Made by a program: the position numbers and the translations under genes
Shown here: positions 17,019-25,918 of the stretch, piece by piece
Layout of the letters: each line of letters starts with the position of its first letter
Numbering within the stretch: position 1 is the first letter of the stretch
Source: Bacillus sp. Xin1
GTDB lineage: Bacteria; Bacillota; Bacilli; Bacillales; Bacillaceae_G
Assembly: GCF_013314535.1 (NCBI RefSeq)
Contig: NZ_JABUAE010000015.1
Span: 1 to 64,000 of the forward strand
DNA length: 64,000 nt
Reading direction: 5' to 3'
Notes under the pieces: model-generated
The model's database searches: none
Told to the model about the DNA's origin: nothing
The model's input: only the letters and a program-made list of their open reading frames with translations

Positions 17019-17160
17019 TGATTTTCTAACATATAAATTGTGGCTATGGAAAACAGAAAGAGACTTTTACTCATTGTCTCCTTCTGTTTTTACATGGCAT
17101 GGGGCTTAAAAAGGCGCTGACCGCCTCTGTACATGAGCGGATCCTCTTTCCCACCTAAAA
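17019..17160 (-). repeat. Interspersed repeat family B, copy 1
   Basis: A ~140-bp element: CAACATATAAG-like start, GGCATGGGGC centre, CGCTGACCGCCTCT, GAGCGGATCC, end CCCACCTAAAA. It lies 32 bp past the stop of the secreted nuclease gene and is oriented with its CCCACCT end toward that gene. On the minus strand it offers GC-rich stems followed by a short T run, so it may act as 3' UTR structure. Confidence 0.75.
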
Positions 17161-17192
17161 TTATGTTGGTCTTTCAATCCATATTCATATAG

Positions 17193-19559
17193 TTAAGAAG
17201 CTTTTTTCAAATCAATCTGAGCCAGTACTGGATCATGGTCACTTACGCGGCCATGTTCCTTCATAATATTTGAATTTAAATGTACAGGATCTACAACTGT
17301 GTGCGGTGCAATGTTATTTGTCACTAAAATATGATCTAATACTTGTGCGTTTCCGTCATGAATATATGTGTAACGATTTTCTTTTGCAACCATTTCTAAC
17401 ATATCTTTCATTACATCACCTTTTAATGCTTGCAGTGGTTTTGAGAATTCAAAGTCGTTCATATCACCAACTACAACAACTGGTGCATTTGCATCTCGTT
17501 TTTGAATTCCTTTTACAAAACTGTTCACTTCTTGTGCTAACTGAATTCGTTTTTCCTCACTCTTTAATACGAGCGGTTGAATTTTCCCAAATGGCGTCGC
17601 ATCACCGATTTTTGAATTTAAGTGATTAGAAACAACGACAATATTTTGTCCTTGGAATGTAAATTCAGCAGCTAACGGCTTACGCGTACTTTCAAATAGT
17701 GGATTTTCTTGTCCGATGCGCGTTGGATTCGTCTCTAATAACTTGGGCTTATCTGCTAATTTCACACGTGACGGATTATAGAAGAAACCAACGCGAATAT
17801 TCGCTCCTGGCGCTCCTCCGTCTTGATTGTTTTGCGGCGCAACTTCTACATATTCATACTTTGGCCCGCGAATTTCTTGCACTGCATCAATAATACGCTT
17901 TGCACTTAAAGAAGCATCTGTTGTGCCATCATTAACTGCTCCGTTATTATCTTGCATTTCTTGCACGCCAATAATATCTGGCATTTTTAAATTATATTTA
18001 ATAGAGTACGCAAGGGCTTTTACTTTTTCATCAGACGTTTCCTTTTTATTCGCTGAAAAGTTTTCGATATTGTATGTTGCTACTGTTAACTTTCCAAGGC
18101 GTGGCTGAATATTTGCCCCTACTTGTTTAAATCCGCCATCTGTTATAGATGGTAATTCTGTTACTGGCGAAATGCGATACGCACCATAATCATATCCAAC
18201 TACACCTGTTATATCTCCTGTAAACTGATCGCCTACTTTCGCTACGTAATCACGTGATACTTTTAAAGAAAGACGCTCTGGATTGAATTGGTTCTCATCT
18301 AATAGAGGAGTTCCATATTTCGTTACGACTTTGTCACTACCATTTGCAACTGTTACATATAGATTTCCATTTTTTTGCGGTGCGATAATTTTTGGAGTCT
18401 GCATTGTCACGCGCATACCTTCTACACTTTCATAAAAATCAATCGCATCTTCACTTGGATCAAATACACCAAATGCATCATTATCAATGATTTGATCTGG
18501 TATCTTGACGCCATTTTCACCTAGTACAATGGCAGGGGGCAATTGTTGATTTTTTGCTTTTACTAGGGCGCGGCTTGCTTTAATTTCCGTAATCGCTAAA
18601 TCTGTTTCAAATTTCTCTGCATATCCAGGTCCAATGAACTCTTCCACTTCTCCATCAACTTGAACAAGATCTCCGGCAGCTACATTTGCATCTTTCTTAT
18701 AAACATAAATACCTTCTGAAGTTGCTGGGTCGTTATCAGGCTGCAGATCTTCCATATAAAAACCGTACTTATCTAACGCTGTTACCACACCTTCTACATT
18801 TCGTACTGTCTTCCCATTATAAGGAGAAACATGGGATTTCCCTTGAATATCATGAATACGAACTTGCTCACTTTTTACAACTGTAAAAGAAAAAGTAGAA
18901 ACTGATGAAGGTATAAGTCCCTCTTTCACTGCAATTGCTTTTATAACGCTGTTTTCATTTAACACAATTGGTTCATTATAACGAATACCTTTATCTGTTG
19001 GAACTGATCCATCTAATGTATAATAAATCGTTGCTCCCTCTGTATTTGTCGCTAATGTAACCGCCGTTCCTTTTTCAATTTCTCCACCATTTGGTGATGC
19101 AGTCACATCGCTCACACGGTTTTCTGTTTCCCCTTGAAACTTATATGCTGTTACGGATTTTAAGCCTGGGCTACTAAAATATAACTCAAGTGTCCCTGTT
19201 AATTGAACTTTCTTCCCAACATTTTCAGGATGATCCTTTACATTTACTGCTGTTCTCACGTCACCTTTTGGCAACTGAACAGGCATAATCTTCTCAGGAT
19301 CTGTCTCATTTGGAGAATCTGCAATGGCAACATTCGTATCCCCAAACTTCGCTGAATCTTTCGTGTACTTAGAAGGGCTTTCTGTATACCCAACAATATA
19401 CCCTTCTACTACCCCTTTACTTTTTCCTTGCTGCTTAAACAGTTGAATCGCATCATTTACTGATAATACACTTTTCTCTTCTGCTTTTGTTACCGTACCA
19501 GTAAATGAAATCAGTAGTATCAACGATAAAAGGATACTCACTACTTTCTTCAAATTCAT
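17193..19559 (-). CDS. Secreted endonuclease/exonuclease/phosphatase family protein
   Basis: A 788-aa protein with a signal peptide (residues 1-26, LSLILLISFTGTVTKAEE). Next comes an OB-like N-terminal domain (VVEGYIVGYT, VQLTGTLELYF), then a chitobiase-C-like beta domain (TIYYTLDGSVPTDKG), then a second OB-like nucleic-acid domain (VRNVEGVVTALDKYGFYMED). A catalytic endonuclease/exonuclease/phosphatase domain fills the last ~300 residues: TYNIENF, IGVQEMQDN, VVVGDMNDF and HGRVSDHDPVL hold the Asn/Glu/Asp/His active-site set. This suggests an extracellular nuclease acting on DNA or RNA, perhaps for nucleotide scavenging. There is no wall anchor motif. The start ATG follows GGGGAGG. Confidence 0.85.
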   Translation of the reverse strand: MNLKKVVSILLSLILLISFTGTVTKAEEKSVLSVNDAIQLFKQQGKSKGVVEGYIVGYTESPSKYTKDSAKFGDTNVAIADSPNETDPEKIMPVQLPKGDVRTAVNVKDHPENVGKKVQLTGTLELYFSSPGLKSVTAYKFQGETENRVSDVTASPNGGEIEKGTAVTLATNTEGATIYYTLDGSVPTDKGIRYNEPIVLNENSVIKAIAVKEGLIPSSVSTFSFTVVKSEQVRIHDIQGKSHVSPYNGKTVRNVEGVVTALDKYGFYMEDLQPDNDPATSEGIYVYKKDANVAAGDLVQVDGEVEEFIGPGYAEKFETDLAITEIKASRALVKAKNQQLPPAIVLGENGVKIPDQIIDNDAFGVFDPSEDAIDFYESVEGMRVTMQTPKIIAPQKNGNLYVTVANGSDKVVTKYGTPLLDENQFNPERLSLKVSRDYVAKVGDQFTGDITGVVGYDYGAYRISPVTELPSITDGGFKQVGANIQPRLGKLTVATYNIENFSANKKETSDEKVKALAYSIKYNLKMPDIIGVQEMQDNNGAVNDGTTDASLSAKRIIDAVQEIRGPKYEYVEVAPQNNQDGGAPGANIRVGFFYNPSRVKLADKPKLLETNPTRIGQENPLFESTRKPLAAEFTFQGQNIVVVSNHLNSKIGDATPFGKIQPLVLKSEEKRIQLAQEVNSFVKGIQKRDANAPVVVVGDMNDFEFSKPLQALKGDVMKDMLEMVAKENRYTYIHDGNAQVLDHILVTNNIAPHTVVDPVHLNSNIMKEHGRVSDHDPVLAQIDLKKAS

Positions 19560-19710
19560 CTTCCTCCCCTAATTGTATATTCTCTCGGCATGTACTATCA
19601 TAACAAATTGTTCTTTATAAAGAACTATAATTCGACAAATTTTACAAAAAATTAATCTCATCCTTTTGTAACTGTGAGTAAAGATTTCTTTAACTACGAC
19701 TCGAACTTTC

Positions 19711-19752
19711 AACATAAAAGACAGGAGCTCGTTGCTCACTGCCTTTTATGTT
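19711..19752. other. Long intergenic hairpin
   Basis: AACATAAAAG-CAG-GAGC stem closing on GCTC-CTG-CTTTTATGTT with two single-base bulges. It lies between sstT and the nuclease gene, 100 bp past the sstT stop. It lacks a clear U-tract, so it may be a processed or weak terminator of sstT. Confidence 0.5.
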
Positions 19753-19855
19753 GAATTATATATTTACTTGTAATGCATATTACCGATCGCTAAACATGCT
19801 ATTGATGTTCTATGCTTCTAAAAAATCACATTTGTACCAGAACTAAATTTCTTCT

Positions 19856-21094
19856 TTATGATACTTTGCGAATATTTATTTTTTTCCCTTCTTTACGCCA
19901 CTCTTTAAATTCAGCTGTTGCTGTGAAAAGTACGTCTGTGGATGAGTTAAGTGCCGTTTCAAAAGAGTCTTGTAAAACACCTATAATAAACCCTACCCCA
20001 ACTACCTGCATAGCAATATCAGGTGAGATTCCAAATAAGCTGCATGCTAGAGGAATCAGTAATAAAGATCCACCAGCAACCCCTGAAGCACCACAAGCAC
20101 ATACAGCTGACAGTACGCTGAGGATGATTGCTGTAGGAAAGTCTACTTGAATACCTAGTGTATGAACTGCTGCAAGTGTCAAAACAGAAATCGTAACAGC
20201 GGCACCACCCATATTGATCGTTGCGCCTAATGGGATGGATACTGAATAACTATCCTTATTCAAACCTAGATTTTCACATAATCTCATATTTACAGGAATA
20301 TTCGCAGCTGAACTACGTGTAAAGAATGCTGTAATACCACTTTCCTTTAAGCACTTAAAAACAAGCGGGTAAGGGTTTTGACGTATAAATGCGAACACAA
20401 TGATTGGATTGACAATCAGCGCTACAAAGAACATACAACCAATCAAAACAGCAAGCAATTTCCCATAGCTTAGTAATGATTCAATTCCATTTGTAGTAAT
20501 AGAATCCACTACTAGACCCATGATTCCTAATGGCGCAAGCTTAATAATCCATGTAACCATTTTGGATACAGCATCTGAAAAATTTGAAATCATCGTTTTT
20601 GTCGTATCAGAGGCATTTCGTAAAGCCAAACCAAGGAGTGTCGCCCAAGCTAAAATACCGATATAGTTCGCATTATAAATTGCTTTAACTGGGTTATCAA
20701 CAATGTTCAGCAGTAAAGATTTGAGAACCTCTACAATACCGCCGGGAGCAGTCACACCTTCAGCACCCTTTGCAAGTGTTAAGGTTACAGGGAAAATAAA
20801 ACTTACAACAACGGCGATTAATCCAGCTAAAAATGTTCCCAAAAGGTATAGGAAGATAATGGACTTCATATTCGTTTGTTGACCACTCTTGTGTTGTGCG
20901 ATGGCCGACATAACTAAGAAAAGTACCAACACAGGCGCAATTGCTTTCAAAGCACCTACAAATAAAGTACCTAAAATTACAATAGGTTTTGCTACTTCTG
21001 GGATTGTCACAGATAGAATAATACCAATAAGCAACCCTGCAATGATTTGTTTTACTAGACTCACTTGATTCCACTTTTTCAGTATACTGTTCAT
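19856..21094 (-). CDS. sstT: Serine/threonine:sodium symporter SstT
   Basis: A 412-aa membrane protein of the DAACS (dicarboxylate/amino acid:cation symporter) family. It shows [27 protein letters not shown] at the N-terminus, the serine-rich hairpin [14 protein letters not shown], and the sodium/substrate motif [20 protein letters not shown]. It imports serine and threonine with sodium. The start is placed at MNSILKKW because GGGGGAG sits seven bases before it; the frame extends 22 codons further without a ribosome site. A bcr1-like repeat ends about 75 bp upstream of the start codon. Confidence 0.92.
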   Translation of the reverse strand: MNSILKKWNQVSLVKQIIAGLLIGIILSVTIPEVAKPIVILGTLFVGALKAIAPVLVLFLVMSAIAQHKSGQQTNMKSIIFLYLLGTFLAGLIAVVVSFIFPVTLTLAKGAEGVTAPGGIVEVLKSLLLNIVDNPVKAIYNANYIGILAWATLLGLALRNASDTTKTMISNFSDAVSKMVTWIIKLAPLGIMGLVVDSITTNGIESLLSYGKLLAVLIGCMFFVALIVNPIIVFAFIRQNPYPLVFKCLKESGITAFFTRSSAANIPVNMRLCENLGLNKDSYSVSIPLGATINMGGAAVTISVLTLAAVHTLGIQVDFPTAIILSVLSAVCACGASGVAGGSLLLIPLACSLFGISPDIAMQVVGVGFIIGVLQDSFETALNSSTDVLFTATAEFKEWRKEGKKINIRKVS

Positions 21095-21169
21095 AAATAC
21101 TCCCCCATCAATTGAAGATAAAATTGCAACATTGCTGCTATAGAGCGATTCATTTCTCACAACCCTACA

Positions 21170-21326
21170 ATAAAGTGAAACTTTAATCAGTGGGGGTTTT
21201 CTTCATCCCCACTGATTATTAGTTGAACTAATCGGGCTTTTACGGGCAGTTGATCCCCCACCTACCTTCCTCGTTTCTCTCTGAATCTTGAGGTGGGGGT
21301 CTTACTGCCCGTTAATGCGGGATAAA
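21170..21326. repeat. bcr1-like repeat, full copy 1
   Basis: A 157-bp element bounded on both sides by ATAAA (TTTAT on the other strand). It contains GTGAAACTTTAATCAGTGGG, a GGGGTTTT...CCCCACTGATTA stem, GGGCTTTTACGGGCAG, CCCCCACCT...AGGTGGGGG and CCCGTTAATGCGGGATAAA. Size and the TTTAT flanks fit the bcr1 family described in the Bacillus cereus group. Read toward sstT it starts with TTTATCCCGC. Confidence 0.75.
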
Positions 21327-21757
21327 CTTAAATCTATTCCACATAGATTCCGTTGAATAATAGATGACTTTTATGAAAGTCAATTTCTATCCTAGGGTTG
21401 TGCTTTTGATTTTATCCTTCTACGCTATTCCGGGATATATCAAAAGGTTTTTTATAATAAAAAAAATTCAGATAATTATTTTGATGGATGGCCTCTTTTA
21501 TCACATTTCACTCCATAAAAATAACTATCTTATCAATAAGTAGTATTATAATGATTTTTTTCGTATATAACAATATTATTTACCTTGTTTTTTAAAAAAT
21601 CTTAATTGTTAAATTATTAAAAGACTAAACAATACATATCAACAATCACTGCATGAATCATGCTTTCATAGCTAAAAGAAAAAGCAGTGCTTTAATTACA
21701 TAAAAACCCACCTTCAGACAAAAGTATCCAAAAGGGTAAAGCTTCACAACTTTTTTC

Positions 21758-21794
21758 AAAACATCGCGACTTTATTTCAAATCAACATTAGCTT
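21758..21794. repeat. 37-bp repeat, copy 1
   Basis: Shares about 33 of 37 bases (blocks AAACATCG, ACTTTATTTCAAATC, ACATTA, GCTT) with a second copy near 43.77 kb. Both are in large gene-free gaps. Apart from this, the bcr1 copy and the terminator below, I see nothing else in the 830-bp gap upstream of sstT. Confidence 0.55.
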
Positions 21795-21820
21795 GATAGC
21801 GATGTGGTGCTTGCAAAAAA

Positions 21821-21857
21821 GAGGATACTATATCCTCATATCAGACATAGTATCCTC
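21821..21857 (-). terminator. Terminator of the SDR gene
   Basis: GAGGATACTAT/ATAGTATCCTC perfect 11-bp stem followed by TTTTTT on the minus strand. Confidence 0.85.
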
Positions 21858-21926
21858 CTCTAATTATATAAAATGAATACAAATTTCTAATAAGCTGATA
21901 ATCTTACTGCATAATGCCACGTAATA

Positions 21927-22667
21927 CTAAAGCGTCTGTCCATTATCAATTGTAAATATCTGTCCTGTAATAGATTCCTGCGTCAATTGAAACAAAATCG
22001 CTTCTGCAATATCATCTGGTGTTGAAATTCTTTGAAGTGGTAAGTTCCCTGCAAGCTGGTACATCGTCTCCTCATTGCCTGCCCACCACCTCGTATCGAC
22101 TGCACCAGGAGAAATGCTATTTACTCGAATAGCAGGTGCTAATGCAATAGCGAGCGATTTTGTCATCGTATGAATCGCTGATTTTGTTGCGGCATACGGT
22201 ACAGATGATCCAAGTCCCGTTATCCCGGCAACGCTCCCCATATTCACGATAGCACCCCATTTTTGCTTTTTCATATAAGGAACAACAGCTTTTATACAAT
22301 GAAACATCCCTTTCACGTTTACACTAAAAAGGTCATCCCACACTTGATCCTTTACGGACTCTAAGTCATCCATCGGTATTTGAACTGTTATACTCGCATT
22401 GTTTACTAAACAATCAACTGTTCCAAAGAGGTTAACAGTTTGAGAAACCATCGTCTCCACTTCTTCTTTTTTTGCTACATTAGCCTTAATGGCAATTGCC
22501 GTACCTCCTCGCTCTTGAATTTCATGAACAGTTTCTAACGCTCCCTTTTCGGAACGACTATAATTCACCACAACTTTAGCGCCTAAACTCGCTAACTTCA
22601 AAGCAGAAGCCTTTCCAATCCCAGTACCGCCACCTGTTATTATGACTACTTTATCTTTTATGTTCAT
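21927..22667 (-). CDS. SDR family oxidoreductase (FabG-like)
   Basis: A 246-aa classical short-chain dehydrogenase. The NAD(P) motif is TGGGTGIGKASALKL near residue 11, NNASI marks the central strand, the catalytic Ser is in VNMGSVAG, and YAATK gives the catalytic Tyr and Lys. The C-terminal ITGQIFTIDNGQTL is family-typical. Its substrate is unknown: it is FabG-like but stands outside any fatty-acid operon. The start has GAGGAG upstream. It is divergent from a LysR-type gene that probably controls it. Confidence 0.85.
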   Translation of the reverse strand: MNIKDKVVIITGGGTGIGKASALKLASLGAKVVVNYSRSEKGALETVHEIQERGGTAIAIKANVAKKEEVETMVSQTVNLFGTVDCLVNNASITVQIPMDDLESVKDQVWDDLFSVNVKGMFHCIKAVVPYMKKQKWGAIVNMGSVAGITGLGSSVPYAATKSAIHTMTKSLAIALAPAIRVNSISPGAVDTRWWAGNEETMYQLAGNLPLQRISTPDDIAEAILFQLTQESITGQIFTIDNGQTL

Positions 22668-22788
22668 TTTATAATCTCCTCACCATATCTGATTCCATTT
22701 CATTTTATCTTCGTTCATTTGAGGAGTATAATACTGAATAATGAAGTAGGTATCATTTTAAATGATATCTATGTGGAGGGATCGATTC

Positions 22789-23622
22789 TTGGAAAGCCAT
22801 GACTTATGGATTTTTAAACATGTTGCAGAGCTGCAATCTATATCTAGAGCAGCTGAAAAGTTAGGATATGTACAACCGAATATAAGCCAGCGCATAAAAA
22901 CTTTAGAGGATAAATTAGGCGTTAAACTATTCAAACGTAATAATAGAGGCGTCACATTAACGAAAGAAGGAGAAATGTTACTAGATTACACAAATCAAAT
23001 TATGTTCCTAATGAGTGAAGCAAAATCCAAAATAAACCCTGAAAAATGGAGAGACTCTCTTACAATAGGAGCATCTCAAACGATTTCTGCGGTGAAAGTG
23101 CCTCAGCTATTCTCTTCCTTTTTGGCAACATATCAAAATATTGATTTGAAGATAAAAACAAATAATAACGTAAAATTACAAGAAATGCTTTTATACGGGG
23201 AACTTGATGGGATTTTTTTAAACGGTATATATAATGAATCGCAATTCGAGACTGTGTACAGTTATTTTGAAAATATGATTCTTATTTCATCAAAATATAC
23301 TCTTCTCGAAAATCAAACTTTACTTGTAAACAGTGATTCAAATTGTATCTATAGAAAGACGTTATTAGATTATTGTCATAGGAATAGTTTTGATCAGACG
23401 ACGATACTGGAATTTGATTCGCTTGAATCTATTATGCAAGCTGCTCATAGTGGACTTGGGATTACGATTGTACCTGCTAATGTTGCATATAGCCGGACAA
23501 AGCCAGAAGCAATTCAGTATGAAGAACTGCCTGAAACAGTCAAAATTGATTTCGTGATTAAGCGGAGAAAACAGCAATCACAAGGGTTAAAGAAATTCCG
23601 CCGCTTTTTAAGAGAGTTATAA
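22789..23622 (+). CDS. LysR family transcriptional regulator
   Basis: A 277-aa protein. The N-terminal winged helix is DLWIFKHVAELQSISRAAEKLGYVQPNISQRIKTLEDKLGVKLFKRNNRGVTLT in outline, followed by a substrate-binding domain (LTIGASQTISAV ... GLGITIVPANVAY). I place the start at TTG eight bases after GGAGGG; this gives the usual LysR length. An upstream ATG would include the ribosome site itself. It is divergent from the SDR gene, the classic LysR arrangement for regulating the neighbour. Confidence 0.82.
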   Translation: MESHDLWIFKHVAELQSISRAAEKLGYVQPNISQRIKTLEDKLGVKLFKRNNRGVTLTKEGEMLLDYTNQIMFLMSEAKSKINPEKWRDSLTIGASQTISAVKVPQLFSSFLATYQNIDLKIKTNNNVKLQEMLLYGELDGIFLNGIYNESQFETVYSYFENMILISSKYTLLENQTLLVNSDSNCIYRKTLLDYCHRNSFDQTTILEFDSLESIMQAAHSGLGITIVPANVAYSRTKPEAIQYEELPETVKIDFVIKRRKQQSQGLKKFRRFLREL

Positions 23623-23632
23623 GTGTAAAACA

Positions 23633-23662
23633 AAGCCCCTTCTGATTTCGAAAGGGGCTTTT
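23633..23662 (+). terminator. Terminator of the LysR gene
   Basis: AAGCCCCTT/AAGGGGCTT stem followed by TTC, in the convergent gap between two LysR genes. Confidence 0.75.
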
Positions 23663-23687
23663 CAAGATTTCTAGATACAATAATGAT

Positions 23688-24560
23688 TTAAAACAACAAT
23701 TCAATTTGCTTCATCAACTGTTGTTTGGTATGACTCAAATAATCTCTTTTTTTAGAAGAAATGCATAATCCTATCGGCATTTCAGGATCAAACCCTTTAA
23801 CCTTAAACGATATATTTTCCTCTTTTAAATTAGTTCCCTTAGGAATAATACCTATCATCTCTCCAAAAATCATTTGTGGAATAAGGTGTAGTGCACTACA
23901 ATTATAGACTTTTTTAAAGGATACATTGTTTTCTAATAAGAAAGCATTCACAGATTGATAATAATAGCAACTATTCTCTCCAATTAAAATAGGATAATCA
24001 ATGATATCAGATACTTCTACTGACTCTTTTTGTAATAATGGATGATGAGGATTATTGACAATAAATTCGATTTGTTCATTGTAAAGTGGAGTGAATTTTA
24101 CATCGGAAATATTTTTGTTGTTTCCACAAACAGCAAAATCAATCTTATTTTGGTCTACCATTTGTGATAAAAGCGCTGTATTTCCTACAACAAAATCACA
24201 ATGTATATATGGTTTCTCCGCATTTAAATATTTTAATAGTGGAGGAATCAATTTTTCTGCAATTGAGTCTAATAGACCGACTCTTACTGTTCCCTTCTCC
24301 TCATTGCTTATACGCTGCGCTTGAGATACTGAATAGTCCCAATGCATTAACAAATGATCTACTTCCTCTGCAAATAAAGTACCTTCGTCTGTTAACCTTG
24401 CATCCCATCCTCTTTCAAATAACAGAAATCCAAGTTCCTTCTCTAGTTTTTTTATATGTGTTGTTACAGTTGACTGCGCATAGTTTAACTTTTTGGCTGC
24501 AAGTGAGAAAGTTCCTTCCTGAATAATCATTTTGAATGTTTTCAACTCTTTTATTTCCAT
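23688..24560 (-). CDS. LysR family transcriptional regulator
   Basis: A 290-aa protein with N-terminal EIKELKTFKMIIQEGTFSLAAKKLNYAQSTVTTHIKKLEKELGFLLFER as the winged helix, then an effector domain with GTVRVGLLDSIAEKLIPPLL. It is divergent from the tautomerase/carboxymuconolactone pair, and the 112-bp gap between them holds AT-rich partial palindromes (GATAATTATATGATAATTTTTCAATTATCA region), so it is the likely regulator. The ribosome site (AGGTGC) is weak. Confidence 0.82.
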   Translation of the reverse strand: MEIKELKTFKMIIQEGTFSLAAKKLNYAQSTVTTHIKKLEKELGFLLFERGWDARLTDEGTLFAEEVDHLLMHWDYSVSQAQRISNEEKGTVRVGLLDSIAEKLIPPLLKYLNAEKPYIHCDFVVGNTALLSQMVDQNKIDFAVCGNNKNISDVKFTPLYNEQIEFIVNNPHHPLLQKESVEVSDIIDYPILIGENSCYYYQSVNAFLLENNVSFKKVYNCSALHLIPQMIFGEMIGIIPKGTNLKEENISFKVKGFDPEMPIGLCISSKKRDYLSHTKQQLMKQIELLF

Positions 24561-24672
24561 TTTCGCACCTAATCTCTATCGGTATTATTGATAATTATAT
24601 GATAATTTTTCAATTATCAAAATTAAAATTGCAGGAGTACAATAAATCCATATGAAAGGGAGTGAAGAAGAA

Positions 24673-25089
24673 ATGCCGTTTGTTACTGTTTATTATCCAG
24701 AAAATCAATCGAATAAAGAAAAGTTAAAAAAAGTAAGTAATGGTATTCACCTTGCACTAATGGAACATTTTCAAATCCCAAAAGATGATTACTTTCACAT
24801 GTTTTTACCCTATCCATCTCATCAATTTTTTTACGATCCATATTATCTCTTAGAAGAGAAGAAGAAAAGAACAGACAAAATGATACATGTTTCTATTACA
24901 TGTGGACCAGGAAGAACAATACAGCAAAAAAGAAATTTGTATCAATCCATCTCAGAAGCTTTTTATAACCATTTAAACATCTCTACAACCGATATTTTTA
25001 TTACACTAAACGAGACATCTGCTGAAAACTGGTCATTTGGTCAAGGGATAGCTCAAATGGTTACTATGAAGGAGGCAAAAGAATCATGA
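24673..25089 (+). CDS. Tautomerase family protein
   Basis: A 138-aa protein starting MPFVTVYYPENQ. Proline directly after the initiator Met is the catalytic base of the 4-oxalocrotonate tautomerase superfamily. The start chosen puts that proline at position 1 after Met removal and has AAAGGGAGTGAAG upstream; an in-frame ATG seven codons earlier would bury it. The long form with the FFYDPYYL segment resembles tautomerase_2 proteins. The substrate is unknown. Its 3' end overlaps the next gene by 4 bp (ATGA), so the two are translationally coupled. Confidence 0.82.
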   Translation: MPFVTVYYPENQSNKEKLKKVSNGIHLALMEHFQIPKDDYFHMFLPYPSHQFFYDPYYLLEEKKKRTDKMIHVSITCGPGRTIQQKRNLYQSISEAFYNHLNISTTDIFITLNETSAENWSFGQGIAQMVTMKEAKES

Positions 25090-25394
25090 ATGACCGTATC
25101 GAACTCAATGTTTCACAGAAAATGAGAGATACTGCTCCCGACTTTGTTGATTATAGTGAAAACGTATTATTCGAAAAAGTATGGAGAGACTCTACTTTAA
25201 CATCAAAAGAAAGAAGTCTCATTACACTTTCTGCTTTAATTAGTATTGGTAATACCGAACAACTACCGTTTCACCTTCAATTAGCCAAAAAAAATGGAAT
25301 GACTCAGCAAGAAATGATCGCTTTAATCACACATCTAGCCTTTTACGTTGGATGGCCGAAAGCAGCTGGAGCACTAAATGTAATACTTAACTAA
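25086..25394 (+). CDS. Carboxymuconolactone decarboxylase family protein
   Basis: A 102-aa helical protein. SALISIGNTEQLPFHLQLAKKNGMTQQEMIALITHLAFYVGWPKA matches the AhpD/carboxymuconolactone decarboxylase fold. The redox CxxC of AhpD is absent, so a peroxidase role is unlikely and a decarboxylase-like or unknown role is more probable. It is translationally coupled to the tautomerase gene, and AAGGAGG lies just upstream. Together with the tautomerase it suggests breakdown or detoxification of a small carbonyl compound. Confidence 0.8.
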   Translation: MNDRIELNVSQKMRDTAPDFVDYSENVLFEKVWRDSTLTSKERSLITLSALISIGNTEQLPFHLQLAKKNGMTQQEMIALITHLAFYVGWPKAAGALNVILN

Positions 25395-25463
25395 AATCGA
25401 ATACAAAACTCTAAAAATACTGTAAAATAATATGGTATATTTTTCAAAAGGTGGGAATAACCA

Positions 25464-25748
25464 ATGAATTACCATATTAGAGTAAGAGCTGGAGCAGTTA
25501 TTATCGAAAATGACTCAATCCTATTAATTGAATTTAACAACGAAAATGGACTCCATTATAATTTACCAGCAGGCGGAGTTGAACCAAATAAAACGGTTAT
25601 AGACGAAGAAAATTATGGATTAGATGAGATTATTCCTCATATCTTACCAAAAATTATCGATAACTCGAAGCCCCTTGAACATAGATGTGCCATCCGCGAT
25701 AATAAAATGATTCAGTATGAATACAAAGAGTTAGTGAATATACAATAA
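25464..25748 (+). pseudogene. Degenerate Nudix hydrolase remnant
   Basis: The first ~45 residues read as a Nudix domain (RAGAVIIENDSILLIEFNNENG, HYNLPAGGVEP). Then the Nudix box fails: the Glu of Gx5E is Lys (PNKTVI), and the following REUxEExGU helix is missing. The sequence jumps to DEENYGLDEIIPHILPKI and an unrecognised tail. At 94 aa it is about 55 residues shorter than usual. The ribosome site AAAGGTGGG and start are intact, so a short protein may be made, but it should be catalytically dead. It is likely an internal deletion or a fusion. Confidence 0.65.
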
Positions 25749-25793
25749 TAACTTGTACCTATATCAGTAAATGAAATTATATCAATCGTTTCT

Positions 25794-25878
25794 TTGAATA
25801 TATCGGCGATTTTTTCAATATATCAATCGTTTCTCAACATATATCGGCGATTCGACAAAGGATATCGACCAACCGACA
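25794..25878. repeat. Interspersed repeat family A, copy 2
   Basis: TATATCGGCGATT and AATATATCAATCGTTTCTCA blocks, then TATCGGCGATTCGACAAAGG and ATATCGACC. Same order as copies at the window start and near 54.3 kb. Confidence 0.75.
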
Positions 25879-25890
25879 AAAAACAACAAA

Positions 25891-25915
25891 AAACAGGAGC
25901 CTGCTGGCTCCTGTT
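25891..25915 (-). terminator. Terminator of the hemEHY operon
   Basis: AACAGGAGCC/GGCTCCTGTT stem followed by TTTTTGTTG on the minus strand, directly after the hemY stop. Confidence 0.85.
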
Positions 25916-25918
25916 TCA

